Assembly: GCA_026391355.1 (NCBI GenBank)
Contig: JAPLDH010000016.1
Location: forward strand, 58,918 to 122,917
Direction: 5' to 3'
From: Bacteroidota bacterium
GTDB taxonomy: Bacteria; Bacteroidota; Bacteroidia; Bacteroidales; FEN-979
Length of the DNA: 64,000 nt
Numbering within the stretch: the stretch's first letter is position 1; every line of letters starts with the position of its first letter. The notes below the pieces were generated by a model. It searched no databases and was not told the DNA's origin. It was given only the letters and a program-made list of their open reading frames with translations. The position numbers and the translations under genes are program-made. Below, piece after piece: positions 16,907-26,049 of the stretch.

Positions 16907-18154
16907 ATGAAACGAGCAACCTTTATTATGATGTTGGTCCTCCCGACACTGATAATCCGGGCACAGGACCATTTGATTTCCTTCACGGGAACGGGTTCTT
17001 CATCAGTGGTAACCGCCATTAAAGTTAACAACCTGCGAAGCGGGGTTTCGCTTACCCTGAACGGGGGAGATATCTTACATTTAAAAGCGCCATCAGCTAT
17101 TGAAGGAAGGGACCCGGATAACGACGCACTGGTTATTTATCCGAATCCGATGGACAACCAGTCATTGATAACCTTTATCGCGCCCGGAACCGGCAACGCG
17201 GAAATAAGAATAGTCGATTTAACAGGCAAGACCAATTACCGGACGATCTCAATGCTCTCCGGCGGAAAGCATACTTTTCTCGCTTCCGGCATTAACGAGG
17301 GTATCTATTTTGTGAGCATTTCCGGTAACAACTATCACCATTCCGGGAAACTGATCAGCCGGGCCACTAATAACAGGATCATGAAAATTGAGGATATTTC
17401 CCATGGTCAGAACGAGGCGGGTTTCCGGAAGAACATGGGATCGATAATCGACATGGAATACATCAACGGCGACCAGATAATTTTCGAAGGAATATCAGGA
17501 ATATACAGCACAATAGTTCCTGATGTACCTATCGGCAGTAAAACGATCACCTTCACATTTGTACCTTGCACCGATGCGGCCAATAACAATTATCCGACAG
17601 TTCACATCGGAAACCAGACCTGGATGGCATCGAACCTTAATTACGGAACCAGGATAAATGGTTCCTGGGAACAAACGGACAACAGTGTTGTTGAGAAATA
17701 CTCTTACAAAGATATTGAAACGAATTGCGACGAGTATGGCGGTTTGTATCAATGGAATGAAGTAATGCAATACAGTACTGCAGCGGGTACCAGGGGAATT
17801 TGCCCGACAGACTGGCATGTGCCTACAAACGAGCAATGGACAATACTCAGAACCTCTCTTGGAGGGACTCTTCTCGCAGGGGGCAGGATGAAAGAAACCG
17901 GGACCATCCACTGGGGTTCACCCAATACCGATGCCACCAACAGCAGCGGTTTCACCGGTCTCCCCGGCGGTTACCGCGACATGAGTGTCGGGGGCTTCTA
18001 CTACATGAACGACAGCGGGCATTTCTGGACTTCAACTGAGAGTTCTTCTGCAAGCGTATGGTACTGGAGCCTGGGGTTCGACAACGCCTACTTAGGGCAG
18101 GGCGAGAAAAACAAATTAAATGGTTACAGCGTACGATGCCTGAAGAACAATTAA
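16907..18154 (+). CDS. secreted FISUMP protein with internal T9SS sorting-like domain
   Basis: Signal peptide at residues 1-19 (MKRATFIMMLVLPTLIIRAQ). Residues about 75-160 resemble a T9SS type A C-terminal sorting domain: VIYPNPMDN, IRIVDLTGK and INEGIYFVSISG. The C-terminal half is a FISUMP domain with IGNQTWMASNLNYG, CDEYGGLYQWNE, CPTDWHVPTNEQW, a GG-Y segment and SVRCLKNN at the end. A sorting-like domain in the middle rather than at the end is unusual. The gene is followed 14 nt later by the LytTR regulator. The 5'-truncated gene at 2-838 has the same architecture where visible. Confidence 0.85.
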   Translation: MKRATFIMMLVLPTLIIRAQDHLISFTGTGSSSVVTAIKVNNLRSGVSLTLNGGDILHLKAPSAIEGRDPDNDALVIYPNPMDNQSLITFIAPGTGNAEIRIVDLTGKTNYRTISMLSGGKHTFLASGINEGIYFVSISGNNYHHSGKLISRATNNRIMKIEDISHGQNEAGFRKNMGSIIDMEYINGDQIIFEGISGIYSTIVPDVPIGSKTITFTFVPCTDAANNNYPTVHIGNQTWMASNLNYGTRINGSWEQTDNSVVEKYSYKDIETNCDEYGGLYQWNEVMQYSTAAGTRGICPTDWHVPTNEQWTILRTSLGGTLLAGGRMKETGTIHWGSPNTDATNSSGFTGLPGGYRDMSVGGFYYMNDSGHFWTSTESSSASVWYWSLGFDNAYLGQGEKNKLNGYSVRCLKNN

Positions 18155-18168
18155 AACCTTGTGAAAAA

Positions 18169-18906
18169 ATGAACTGTATCATAATAGATGATGAGAAACA
18201 TTGTATCAAAACATTATCCAACCTGCTGAAAAAAAATTTCACGGAGGTAAATATTATTGCAACCTGCTCTGAATCACCAATGGCATATGATTTAATTCAG
18301 CAGTACAAACCTGATTTCATTTTCCTGGACATCGAGATGCCATTGCTCAACGGGTTTGATCTGCTTTCCAAATTTGATCCTCTTTTTTTTGATGTGATCT
18401 TCACTACCGCTTACGATTCTTATGCTATTAAAGCCATAAAGTATAGCGCGCTGGATTACCTTCTAAAGCCGGTGGATAAAGAGGACCTTGCGTTTGCTGT
18501 GGAGAAGTTAAAAAGCAAACATAATTCCATAAGCAAAGAACAGCTTCAGATGGCAACCGCAGTGCAGAACAAGCAGATGCCCGATACCATTGCATTGCCG
18601 ACCAGTGACGGGCTGACTTTCGCTTCCGTGAATGAAATTGTCTGTTGCAGGGCAGATGGAGGTTATACGCGTATGTATATGACAGATAGAAGTGAGATTC
18701 TTCTTTCAAAAACACTTGGAGATGTGGAAGAATTGCTTATCGATTATCATTTCTTCCGGATTCATAATTCCACGCTGATCAATTTGAAGCAGGTCAAAAA
18801 GTACATTCGCGGCGAAGGAGGAGAAGTGATCATGGGCAACGGACAAAGCCTACAGATCGCGCGCACCCGCAAGAATGATTTTCTGAATGTATTTACCCGG
18901 TTCTGA
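18169..18906 (+). CDS. LytTR-family response regulator
   Basis: The receiver domain starts at once: MNCIIIDDEKH, phospho-acceptor Asp in DFIFLDIEMP, then TTAYDSYAIKAIKYSALDYL with the conserved Lys in LLKPVD. The C-terminal half is a LytTR DNA-binding domain: EIVCCRADGGYTRMYM, FFRIHNSTLINLKQVKKY and the final ARTRKNDFL. The in-frame upstream extension lies within the FISUMP gene, so the ATG at 18169 (245 aa) is used. Its probable partner is the LytS-type kinase at 22571-25714. LytTR regulators usually bind direct repeats; target genes may include the secreted proteins between the two partners. Confidence 0.92.
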   Translation: MNCIIIDDEKHCIKTLSNLLKKNFTEVNIIATCSESPMAYDLIQQYKPDFIFLDIEMPLLNGFDLLSKFDPLFFDVIFTTAYDSYAIKAIKYSALDYLLKPVDKEDLAFAVEKLKSKHNSISKEQLQMATAVQNKQMPDTIALPTSDGLTFASVNEIVCCRADGGYTRMYMTDRSEILLSKTLGDVEELLIDYHFFRIHNSTLINLKQVKKYIRGEGGEVIMGNGQSLQIARTRKNDFLNVFTRF

Positions 18907-18917
18907 AGACAAATGCA

Positions 18918-18948
18918 AAATGGTAAAGCCTAAAATATTTTACCATTT
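18918..18948. repeat. inverted repeat AAATGGTAAA-N11-TTTACCATTT
   Basis: A perfect 10-bp inverted repeat with 11-nt spacer (18918-18927 / 18939-18948) just after the LytTR stop codon. A third TTTACCATTTT lies at 18954-18964. There is no T-run, so it is either a weak terminator-like hairpin or a protein-binding site. Confidence 0.45.
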
Positions 18949-19036
18949 CAGACTTTACCATTTTAGACTTGATTCGTCAACTGTTGCCAAAAACCTACCA
19001 GTTACAAAGTTTTTACTACCGTCTACCAATTCCCGC

Positions 19037-19067
19037 TTGATTTCACTTTTCTCTCAATCTACCTTTG
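19037..19067 (+). promoter_or_regulatory. Bacteroidota promoter TTG-N20-TACCTTTG
   Basis: TTG (19037-19039) and TACCTTTG (19060-19067) are 20 nt apart. The site lies 24 nt before the ATG at 19091 and supports that start over the longer frame beginning at 18887. Confidence 0.55.
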
Positions 19068-19090
19068 GTGGAAAACAATTGCGTAACCAA

Positions 19091-20320
19091 ATGAAAAAAC
19101 CAAAAATCATGAAAAAAACACTTTTACTTTCAATAGCAGCCGTCCTGATCGGATTCAATTCATTTGCACAATGGATGCCTCAAACGAGCGGAATAAACAA
19201 TTTTATCACGTCTGTCTTCTTTGTCAATGCCGATACAGGATATATTGCAGCATTCGGAGGAACCATTTTAAAAACCGTCGATGGAGGCACAAACTGGGAT
19301 CCTCAGTCCAGTGGAACCACAATTGATTTGTATTGCATTTATTTTGAAAATGCAGATACAGGGTATGCGGTGGGTGATGTAGGAACCATTCTGAAAACCA
19401 CTGACGGAGGTACACACTGGAATCCACAGACAAGTGGAACGACAACCTGGTTAGCATATGTCGATTTTGTTGGTAATACAGGGAATGCAGTGGGAGGAAA
19501 CGGAACCGTCCTGCATACCGGCAACGGTGGCACGACCTGGACAATACAGTACACCGGAACAAACACTAATTTAAGACAGGTATCCTTCGTCAACGCCGAT
19601 ACAGGATATGTGGTAGGTGGTACCCAGTATGTCGCAGGAGGCATTATTTTAAAAACCACAGATGGAGGGATTACCTGGACAACATTATCCAACAATGTCT
19701 ACAACCTGTTATTTTCAATTGTCTTTACCGATGTTAATACAGGTTATATCGGAGGCGGCGATGCAACGGTAGCAAACATTTTAAAAACGACTGATGCAGG
19801 CGCGACCTGGAGTGTAATTCCAAATGTACCCGGCGGTTCTTTGAGAAGAATATTCTTTGCGGATGCCAATGAGGGTTATGCCGTAAGTAAACTGGGTGAA
19901 ATCATTCATACTTCAGACGCCGGCGAAACCTGGACCCTCCAGCAGAGCGGAACAGCTCAATTTCTGTTTTCTGTTTATTTTACCGATGTCAACACAGGGT
20001 ATGTGGCCGGTGACAGCGGAACTATTTTAAAAACCACCAACGGAGGTTTTCTGGAAGGGGTCCATGAAAAACAACAGGCAGGCAGCTTGAAGATCAATCC
20101 CAATCCTGCCACGGATAAAATCAGTATCGCACTTTCTGAACCCGGAACCAGCCCTGATGGAACCATTTTCGTTTATGGAACGACCGGGCAGGAACTGATA
20201 AGGCAGCAGATGCACGGTTCTCCCATTGAATTAAATGTCAGTATACTTCCGAAAGGTATCTATTTCATAAGACTGACCACCAGTGAAAAAACAGGGTTCG
20301 GGAAATTTGTGAAGGAATAA
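19091..20320 (+). CDS. secreted Ycf48-like beta-propeller protein with T9SS sorting domain
   Basis: The signal peptide includes KKTLLLSIAAVLIGFNSFAQ. About seven repeats follow with the pattern F-VNADTGY-x-GGxGTILKTTDGGTTW, the BNR/Ycf48-type propeller blade seen in photosystem II assembly factors and sialidase-like repeats. The C-terminus from about residue 335 is a T9SS type A sorting domain: INPNPATDKI, VYGTTGQEL, LPKGIYFIRL and a final KFVKE. The protein is predicted to be exported by T9SS and attached to or released from the cell surface. No enzymatic residues are evident. The second ATG at 19109 is an alternative start. Confidence 0.85.
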   Translation: MKKPKIMKKTLLLSIAAVLIGFNSFAQWMPQTSGINNFITSVFFVNADTGYIAAFGGTILKTVDGGTNWDPQSSGTTIDLYCIYFENADTGYAVGDVGTILKTTDGGTHWNPQTSGTTTWLAYVDFVGNTGNAVGGNGTVLHTGNGGTTWTIQYTGTNTNLRQVSFVNADTGYVVGGTQYVAGGIILKTTDGGITWTTLSNNVYNLLFSIVFTDVNTGYIGGGDATVANILKTTDAGATWSVIPNVPGGSLRRIFFADANEGYAVSKLGEIIHTSDAGETWTLQQSGTAQFLFSVYFTDVNTGYVAGDSGTILKTTNGGFLEGVHEKQQAGSLKINPNPATDKISIALSEPGTSPDGTIFVYGTTGQELIRQQMHGSPIELNVSILPKGIYFIRLTTSEKTGFGKFVKE

Positions 20321-20381
20321 AGAATTTTATTAATGAAGGTCTAAGAAAAACAATCGGAATAAACCTTTAAAACAGCAGGCA

Positions 20382-22493
20382 ATGAAAAAAAATCTGGTAG
20401 TATTGCTTTTCTTAATATCCGGGATCTCCGTTTCGGCCTTTGCAAAAAATGTTGAGATACAGGAGGCAAGGGTTATTGGTAAGAATTTTTTCTTTCAAAG
20501 AATTAACCTCAGTCAGGAAATTCTCTTCGGCTCACTTGCTATAATCAAAGAATTCACCGAAAAAGAGAACGGCACACCCTTTTACTACATCTTTGATTTC
20601 AGCAGCAAAGGTTACATAATCATTGCCGCTGATGATGCGGTTTTCCCCGTAATCGGATACTCCTTTGAGACATTTTCCTCGGCTGAAAACCCATCGCCGG
20701 AATTCACATTCTGGATGGAACATTATAAAGATCAGATAAGGGATGTGAAAGAAAGAAATCTTCAGCCGGATGCTGAAATCACGGCAGCATGGACCCGGTT
20801 TTCCCGGGCAGATTCGATTATTCCGGCTAATTTGAAAGGGATCCTCGATGTTCAGCCCCTGATCACCGACACGTGGGATCAGGGATACCCCTATAATGCT
20901 ATGTGTCCGGAAGATCCTGCGGGGTCAGGGGGACATGCTCTTACTTGCTGTGTGGCCACTGCCATGGCCATGATCATGCATTACTGGAGGTATCCAGCGA
21001 TGGGACAGGGATACCATTGTGATACCCCTCAGCCTCCATACGGTCCGCAGTGTGCTTCCTTCGGAAGAACATCCTACGAATGGAACGGAATGACCAGTAT
21101 TATTTCAGAGACGTGCGACCCTGTCGCATTGCTTTCTTGGCATACCGGCATTTCAATCGACGTGAATTATGGCCCTGATGTCTCCGTTGCCTGGGAGTAT
21201 AAGGTCGCACCTGCACTGGTAAATTATTTCAGGTATTCAACAACCGCACAGTATCTTCAAAAGATCAATTACTCAGCCACAAACTGGAACAATCTATTAA
21301 CGGGAGATTTGAATGCAGGAATGCCAGTAGAATATGGCGGTTATGGTACCACGTCAATCGGTCATGTCTGGGTATGCGACGGATACCAGGGAACCGATTT
21401 TTTTCACATGAACTGGGGATGGGGAGGAATCGATAACGGGTATTTTTACCTCAATAACCTGAACCCGGGTGGGGACAACTTTAATAACAGCCAGAACGCA
21501 ACTTTTCATATTCAGCCTGATCCTGCTTATTACCCAAATTATTGTGCCGGCCAGACCATTGATACTGCCTATGCTTCCGGAAGCATTGAAGACGGAAGCG
21601 GTCCCGTGAGCAATTACGCGAACAATGCTAATTGCAGCTGGCTCATTGGCCCCGATGATAGCGTTCAGAGCATCAAACTGACTTTTCTGAGGTTTGCAAC
21701 GGATCCCGCTGATGAGGTGAAAATTTACGATGGACCAACGACTGCTTCCCCGCTTCTCGCGACTTATTCCGGATCGTCGCTGCCGCCTGAGATCAGTTCC
21801 ACAGGGAACAAGATGCTTGTTACCTTCACCTCCAATGGCAATGGCACTGCAAATGGTTTTTTAGCCGAGTTCCATTGTGCATTGAATTTTTTCTGCAGTG
21901 GTACGACCATCTTCACAGACCCTTCAGGCCATTTCGGGGATGGCAGCGGAAGGTTCGATTATCGTAATTCCAGCACCTGCAAATGGAAGATCATGCCCCC
22001 GGATGCATCAAGTGTTACGCTTACATTCAGTGATTTCAAGACGCAGCAGGACAAGGATGTTGTTCAGATTTACGATCTGGCATCAAATACTTTACTGGCG
22101 ACCTATTCAGGAGATTATGCCACCCCTCCGGGGCCTGTCACAGTCTCTTCCGGGAAAATGTCAGTATACTTCAATACCAATAATTCCGGCAGGGATTTAG
22201 GATGGGATGCCAGTTATTCCATAAGCGTCGGAACAAAAGATCATCAGGCAGGACAGGAAATGAAGCTGTATCCGGATCCTGCTGATAATTTTATAACCCT
22301 TGAATTGCCGGATTTGGCTGGTAATCCATCGGGTTTTATTTCCATTTTCGACGACACCGGCCGGGAGTTGATACATAAGGCAGTGCAAAGCACCACAGTT
22401 GTAACAGATGTCAGCAGCCTTTCAAAAGGGATATATATAGTAAAGCTGGTCAGTAGTGATTTTGTAGCATCCGCAAAATTTGTAAAAAACTGA
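20382..22493 (+). CDS. C10 (streptopain-like) cysteine protease with CUB domains and T9SS sorting domain
   Basis: Signal peptide (KKNLVVLLFLISGISVSAFA), then a Spi-like propeptide (about 25-130: GYIIIAADDAVFPVIGYS). The C10 peptidase domain has catalytic Cys in HALTCCVATAMAMIMHYW (about residue 190) and His in GHVWVCDGYQ (about 328), followed by FHMNWGWGG. Two CUB domains come after it (about 395-500 and 510-615; IYDGPTTASPLLATYSG, IYDLASNTLLATYSG). A T9SS sorting domain ends it (LYPDPADNF, LSKGIYIVKL, KFVKN). It resembles interpain/streptopain of Bacteroidota. It is likely a secreted protease activated by propeptide removal. Confidence 0.93.
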   Translation: MKKNLVVLLFLISGISVSAFAKNVEIQEARVIGKNFFFQRINLSQEILFGSLAIIKEFTEKENGTPFYYIFDFSSKGYIIIAADDAVFPVIGYSFETFSSAENPSPEFTFWMEHYKDQIRDVKERNLQPDAEITAAWTRFSRADSIIPANLKGILDVQPLITDTWDQGYPYNAMCPEDPAGSGGHALTCCVATAMAMIMHYWRYPAMGQGYHCDTPQPPYGPQCASFGRTSYEWNGMTSIISETCDPVALLSWHTGISIDVNYGPDVSVAWEYKVAPALVNYFRYSTTAQYLQKINYSATNWNNLLTGDLNAGMPVEYGGYGTTSIGHVWVCDGYQGTDFFHMNWGWGGIDNGYFYLNNLNPGGDNFNNSQNATFHIQPDPAYYPNYCAGQTIDTAYASGSIEDGSGPVSNYANNANCSWLIGPDDSVQSIKLTFLRFATDPADEVKIYDGPTTASPLLATYSGSSLPPEISSTGNKMLVTFTSNGNGTANGFLAEFHCALNFFCSGTTIFTDPSGHFGDGSGRFDYRNSSTCKWKIMPPDASSVTLTFSDFKTQQDKDVVQIYDLASNTLLATYSGDYATPPGPVTVSSGKMSVYFNTNNSGRDLGWDASYSISVGTKDHQAGQEMKLYPDPADNFITLELPDLAGNPSGFISIFDDTGRELIHKAVQSTTVVTDVSSLSKGIYIVKLVSSDFVASAKFVKN

Positions 22494-22570
22494 CACGTTC
22501 AGGATTAAGAAAAGAGTTGCACCTTTGTTATGAATCAATAAACGAAAGCGTGAGACAGTTTTCAATCCTA

Positions 22571-25500
22571 ATGGTGCGGTATTTTTTCCTGGCATTCATC
22601 CCTTTCGTTCTGATCATAACACCAACCCAGGCACAGCAAGACAAAGAATATTTTTTTCAGAAATTAACCACCGTCAACGGGCTATCATCCAATGACATTC
22701 AATACATTTTTCGCGACTCCCGGGGTTACGTGTGGATAAGCACCCACTTTGGCCTCAATCGTTATGATGGAAGAAACATCAAAGTCTATCATCATGATCC
22801 CAATAACCCTCATTCATTACCGAGCGAAGATGTCCGGATGATTAAAGAAGATAAAGACGGCTCTTTATGGATTGGCGCAGATTATGGATTAATAGAATTT
22901 AACCCTGTTACGGAACAATTCTGTTATTATGTTCATGATGTGAATAAGCCGGGATCGCTGGTATCAGACCATATTCCGGTTCCTATTGTCGATTCCGGGA
23001 ATAATCTCTGGGTTGGTACCGAGAAAGGGCTGCAGATTTTTGACCGGAATCACCACTCTTTTAAAACGATTTATGGATCAATGACTGATTCATTGAATAA
23101 AAACACTGCTCCGGTTTTCGGTTGGCCCTTGCTTCAGGATAAAAATAACAATTTCTGGTTCGCCTCTTTTAATGAAGGATTAATGAGGTTTAATCCGGTC
23201 AAAGGGGAATATAAATTCTTTCCAGTGCCAAACAAGATGAATTATGAAATAACAGATATGCTCATCGACCATGAAGGAACTTTCTGGGTGGTTCTGAACA
23301 GACGCGGGTTGAATCTATTCCGGCCCGAAACGGGTCACTTTGAGCCCATTCCAACAATTAAAATTACCCGCTATCTCGTGTTCGGGAACATTAGCGAATG
23401 GAAAGACCCTGCTGGATTATACTGGCTGACTATATGTACCAGTGAAGGATTGCTTTTTTATCATTACCCGTCCGGGAACAATTTCCTGGTCCGTTACTCT
23501 CCTGCGAATTCCTGTTCATTGCTCGATAAAATCCCGTCATTCGTTTATACTGATACGGAAGGTGTTCTTTGGATCGGAACCCAAAAAGGATTGAATATCC
23601 TGGATAATGCTGACCAGGCATTTCATTCGAGATCTATTATGCAGGGAATTTCTCCTGAGGACAGGCGCATACCCGGGGGTATTGAAACCATTTATGAAGA
23701 CAAGGATGTAAAGATGCTTTCATTCGGGTGGTCAAAAGGCCTGGGGATCTATGATAAGGAATGGAAGCTGATCCGGTTCTACCATGGCATTCCACCGTCA
23801 GATACAAGTATGGAAGCCATGAATATCTTCGGCATCTGGAAAGATTTCAGAAGATATTACTGGATTACAACGGACAACTGCCTGACAAGATTTGATGTTG
23901 AGAAAAACATGTTTAAGATATTTATTCCCCCGTATGATGATAACAAGGCTGTCAACGGACTGAAGCTGCTTCGTGACATAATTCCTTTCGATTCCACAAG
24001 CTTTTATGTGCGTTGTAAAACCTACGGCCTTTTAAAATTTGATTTTATTAAAGGGGAATTCTTGCAGGATATGATTCATAATGATAATGACCCGTCATCC
24101 CTTCCAACCAACTATATAAGAGCAGTTCTGAAAGATGATGAAAACCGTCTGATCCTGGTGTCAGTGAATGAAGGAATCTTTATTTATGATCCTTCAAAAG
24201 GGACTTTTCAAACTTTCAACCATGATCCGGATCCTTCAGTTAATGAAGCTATAAACAACTTATATTTTGATCCCTTTTTATCCGGGAAGATACTCTGGCT
24301 TAACACTGCGCACGGACTTCTGAAATTTGACATGGCCACGAATAAATTTGAATTATTTAATTCCCGGAACGGATTGGCCAGTGAATTTTTACTGAGCAAT
24401 GAAGTGGACGACAGTGGCAATGTATGGGTAGCGCACAATGCCGGCATTTCAAGATTTAATCCCGTCAGCCGGACATTTACTAATTATTCGGAGAATAATG
24501 GCCTGGTCTTTAAAGAATTCAATCATAACATGAGAAAAATGGCGGATGGGAACATTTACATCAGTGATCAGGACAGGCTTATCTGTTTCAATCCAGCTCA
24601 GTTTAAGTCCAATCAAAATATTCCCCAGGTTCACATCAATTCTGTTCAGGTTGAGAATGAGCAACACAAGATAACGATTGATTCCATTGCACGAAAAAAA
24701 ATACTGACGCTTCCTCACGACCAGGCTTTGATCACTGTTGATTTTTCTGTACTTAACTTGTCTCATCCGTATGAAAACAAATTTTTTTTCAGACTGGATG
24801 ATGATTCCGTCTGGCACAAAGTAAACGAAGGTGTCGTAAATCTTTTCAGGCTGACCCCGGGACACTATGTTCTTCATGTTACCGGCAGTAATGATTGCGG
24901 AGTAATGAATCCGACCGGCGATTCTCTTTTCATCCGGATTCTTCCGCCATATTACCAGACATGGTGGTTCAGGTTTTTGCTTGTTCTGGGTGTGGTTCTT
25001 CTGATTCTTCTGATCAGGCGCAGGGGAATCAAAAGGATCAGGCAGGAGGAACGCCTCAAAACGGAGTTCAATAAGAAACTGGCGCAGGCAGAGACCAAAG
25101 CCCTGCGTGCACAGATGAACCCGCATTTCATCTTCAACAGCCTGAATTCCATCAACAGCTTTGTCATTGAACAGAAGCACGAGATTGCATCCGAATACCT
25201 GATCAAGTTCTCAAAGCTGATCCGGCTGATCCTCGACAATTCACGCAATGAAACGATTTCCATCGATAAGGAACTGGAAACACTGAAACTCTATGTTTTT
25301 CTTGAGAGTGCCCGTTTTGACAATAAATTCAGGTGTAATTATCAGATCGCTGACGACGTGAATACCAGCACGGTCATGATCCCGCCCATGCTGCTGCAGC
25401 CCTTTGTCGAAAATGCCATCTGGCACGGGCTGATGCAGAAGGAAGGCGAAGGCACGATCACAGTGGAAATAAAGAAACAGGATGAGGAATTCCTGAATAT

Positions 25501-25714
25501 TTCCATCACAGATGATGGTATCGGCAGGGAAAAAGCTGCCGAACTGAAAAGCAAATCAGCCACCCACAAATCGCATGGACTTAAAGTCACCTCACAACGG
25601 ATTGAAATGATGAATAAGATCAATTCCACCGGGGCGAAGGTGAATATTGTTGATGTGAAAGATGAGAGGGGCAATGCTTCAGGGACCAAGGTGGAGTTAA
25701 TTATTCCGTTTTAG
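22571..25714 (+). CDS. two-component propeller sensor histidine kinase (LytS-type, His_kinase family)
   Basis: A 1047-aa protein starting with a signal/anchor segment (VRYFFLAFIPFVLIITPTQA). Then come about twelve Reg_prop repeats making two beta-propellers (GLSSNDIQ, DSRGYVWISTHFGLNRYD, GSLWIGADYGL and similar), a Y_Y_Y domain (about 700-790), and a transmembrane helix (WWFRFLLVLGVVLLILLIRR). The kinase carries the phospho-acceptor His in AQMNPHFIFNSLNSI and an ATPase region with FVENAIWHGL and DDGIGR. It senses periplasmic ligands and should phosphorylate the LytTR regulator at 18169. The ATG at 22571 is chosen because the TTG at 22517 would precede the signal segment with 18 extra residues. 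Confidence 0.93.
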   Translation: MVRYFFLAFIPFVLIITPTQAQQDKEYFFQKLTTVNGLSSNDIQYIFRDSRGYVWISTHFGLNRYDGRNIKVYHHDPNNPHSLPSEDVRMIKEDKDGSLWIGADYGLIEFNPVTEQFCYYVHDVNKPGSLVSDHIPVPIVDSGNNLWVGTEKGLQIFDRNHHSFKTIYGSMTDSLNKNTAPVFGWPLLQDKNNNFWFASFNEGLMRFNPVKGEYKFFPVPNKMNYEITDMLIDHEGTFWVVLNRRGLNLFRPETGHFEPIPTIKITRYLVFGNISEWKDPAGLYWLTICTSEGLLFYHYPSGNNFLVRYSPANSCSLLDKIPSFVYTDTEGVLWIGTQKGLNILDNADQAFHSRSIMQGISPEDRRIPGGIETIYEDKDVKMLSFGWSKGLGIYDKEWKLIRFYHGIPPSDTSMEAMNIFGIWKDFRRYYWITTDNCLTRFDVEKNMFKIFIPPYDDNKAVNGLKLLRDIIPFDSTSFYVRCKTYGLLKFDFIKGEFLQDMIHNDNDPSSLPTNYIRAVLKDDENRLILVSVNEGIFIYDPSKGTFQTFNHDPDPSVNEAINNLYFDPFLSGKILWLNTAHGLLKFDMATNKFELFNSRNGLASEFLLSNEVDDSGNVWVAHNAGISRFNPVSRTFTNYSENNGLVFKEFNHNMRKMADGNIYISDQDRLICFNPAQFKSNQNIPQVHINSVQVENEQHKITIDSIARKKILTLPHDQALITVDFSVLNLSHPYENKFFFRLDDDSVWHKVNEGVVNLFRLTPGHYVLHVTGSNDCGVMNPTGDSLFIRILPPYYQTWWFRFLLVLGVVLLILLIRRRGIKRIRQEERLKTEFNKKLAQAETKALRAQMNPHFIFNSLNSINSFVIEQKHEIASEYLIKFSKLIRLILDNSRNETISIDKELETLKLYVFLESARFDNKFRCNYQIADDVNTSTVMIPPMLLQPFVENAIWHGLMQKEGEGTITVEIKKQDEEFLNISITDDGIGREKAAELKSKSATHKSHGLKVTSQRIEMMNKINSTGAKVNIVDVKDERGNASGTKVELIIPF

Positions 25715-25794
25715 GTTAGTTTCGGAATAAATTCTTAATCTTTTTTACTTTCCAGAACACTCCGTGGGAAACTGAACGGTAAATCTAACCCATA

Positions 25795-25848
25795 TCATAA
25801 TAAATCAATCGGAGCTTTGTATCCCAAGGCTTTATGAGGCCTTTCATT
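25795..25848 (-). pseudogene. 3' remnant of an IS3-family transposase
   Basis: On the minus strand these bases encode NERPHKALGYKAPIDLL followed by a stop, the C-terminal signature of IS3-family OrfB transposases. Upstream sequence of the transposase is missing, replaced at 25850 by a repeat also found at 28272. It is a dead insertion-sequence end. Confidence 0.7.
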
Positions 25849-25849
25849 T

Positions 25850-25940
25850 TGTCGTGGTACACTTAACTGACCAATTATTTAACTTTAGAATCATTCCAGA
25901 TTATCTGAAAATGGTTGGTTTTATTGAAGAAATGAGGGAT
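25850..25940 (+). repeat. repeat C, copy 1 (TGTCGTGGTACAC + about 80 nt)
   Basis: About 90 nt beginning GTCGTGGTACACTTAACTG and continuing ATTATTTAACTTTAGAATCATT recur at 28272-28357 with few changes. Remaining bases of 25715-26049 show no gene. Confidence 0.75.
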
Positions 25941-26049
25941 TGACGGAAAATTGTTTCTCCCCTCTTTTTCAACTTTTATCCTGTATGGGTACTTTCTTCC
26001 ATCTTCCCTAACCAATAAATGCAACAATCAGGTCTCCATTTTTCCGATG

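Noticed and set aside
18887-19090. N-terminal extension of the Ycf48-like protein
   Set aside because: It would precede the signal peptide and run through a promoter and inverted repeat.
24449-25180. 243-aa minus-strand ORF
   Set aside because: Antisense to the sensor kinase gene whose motifs are complete across this segment.
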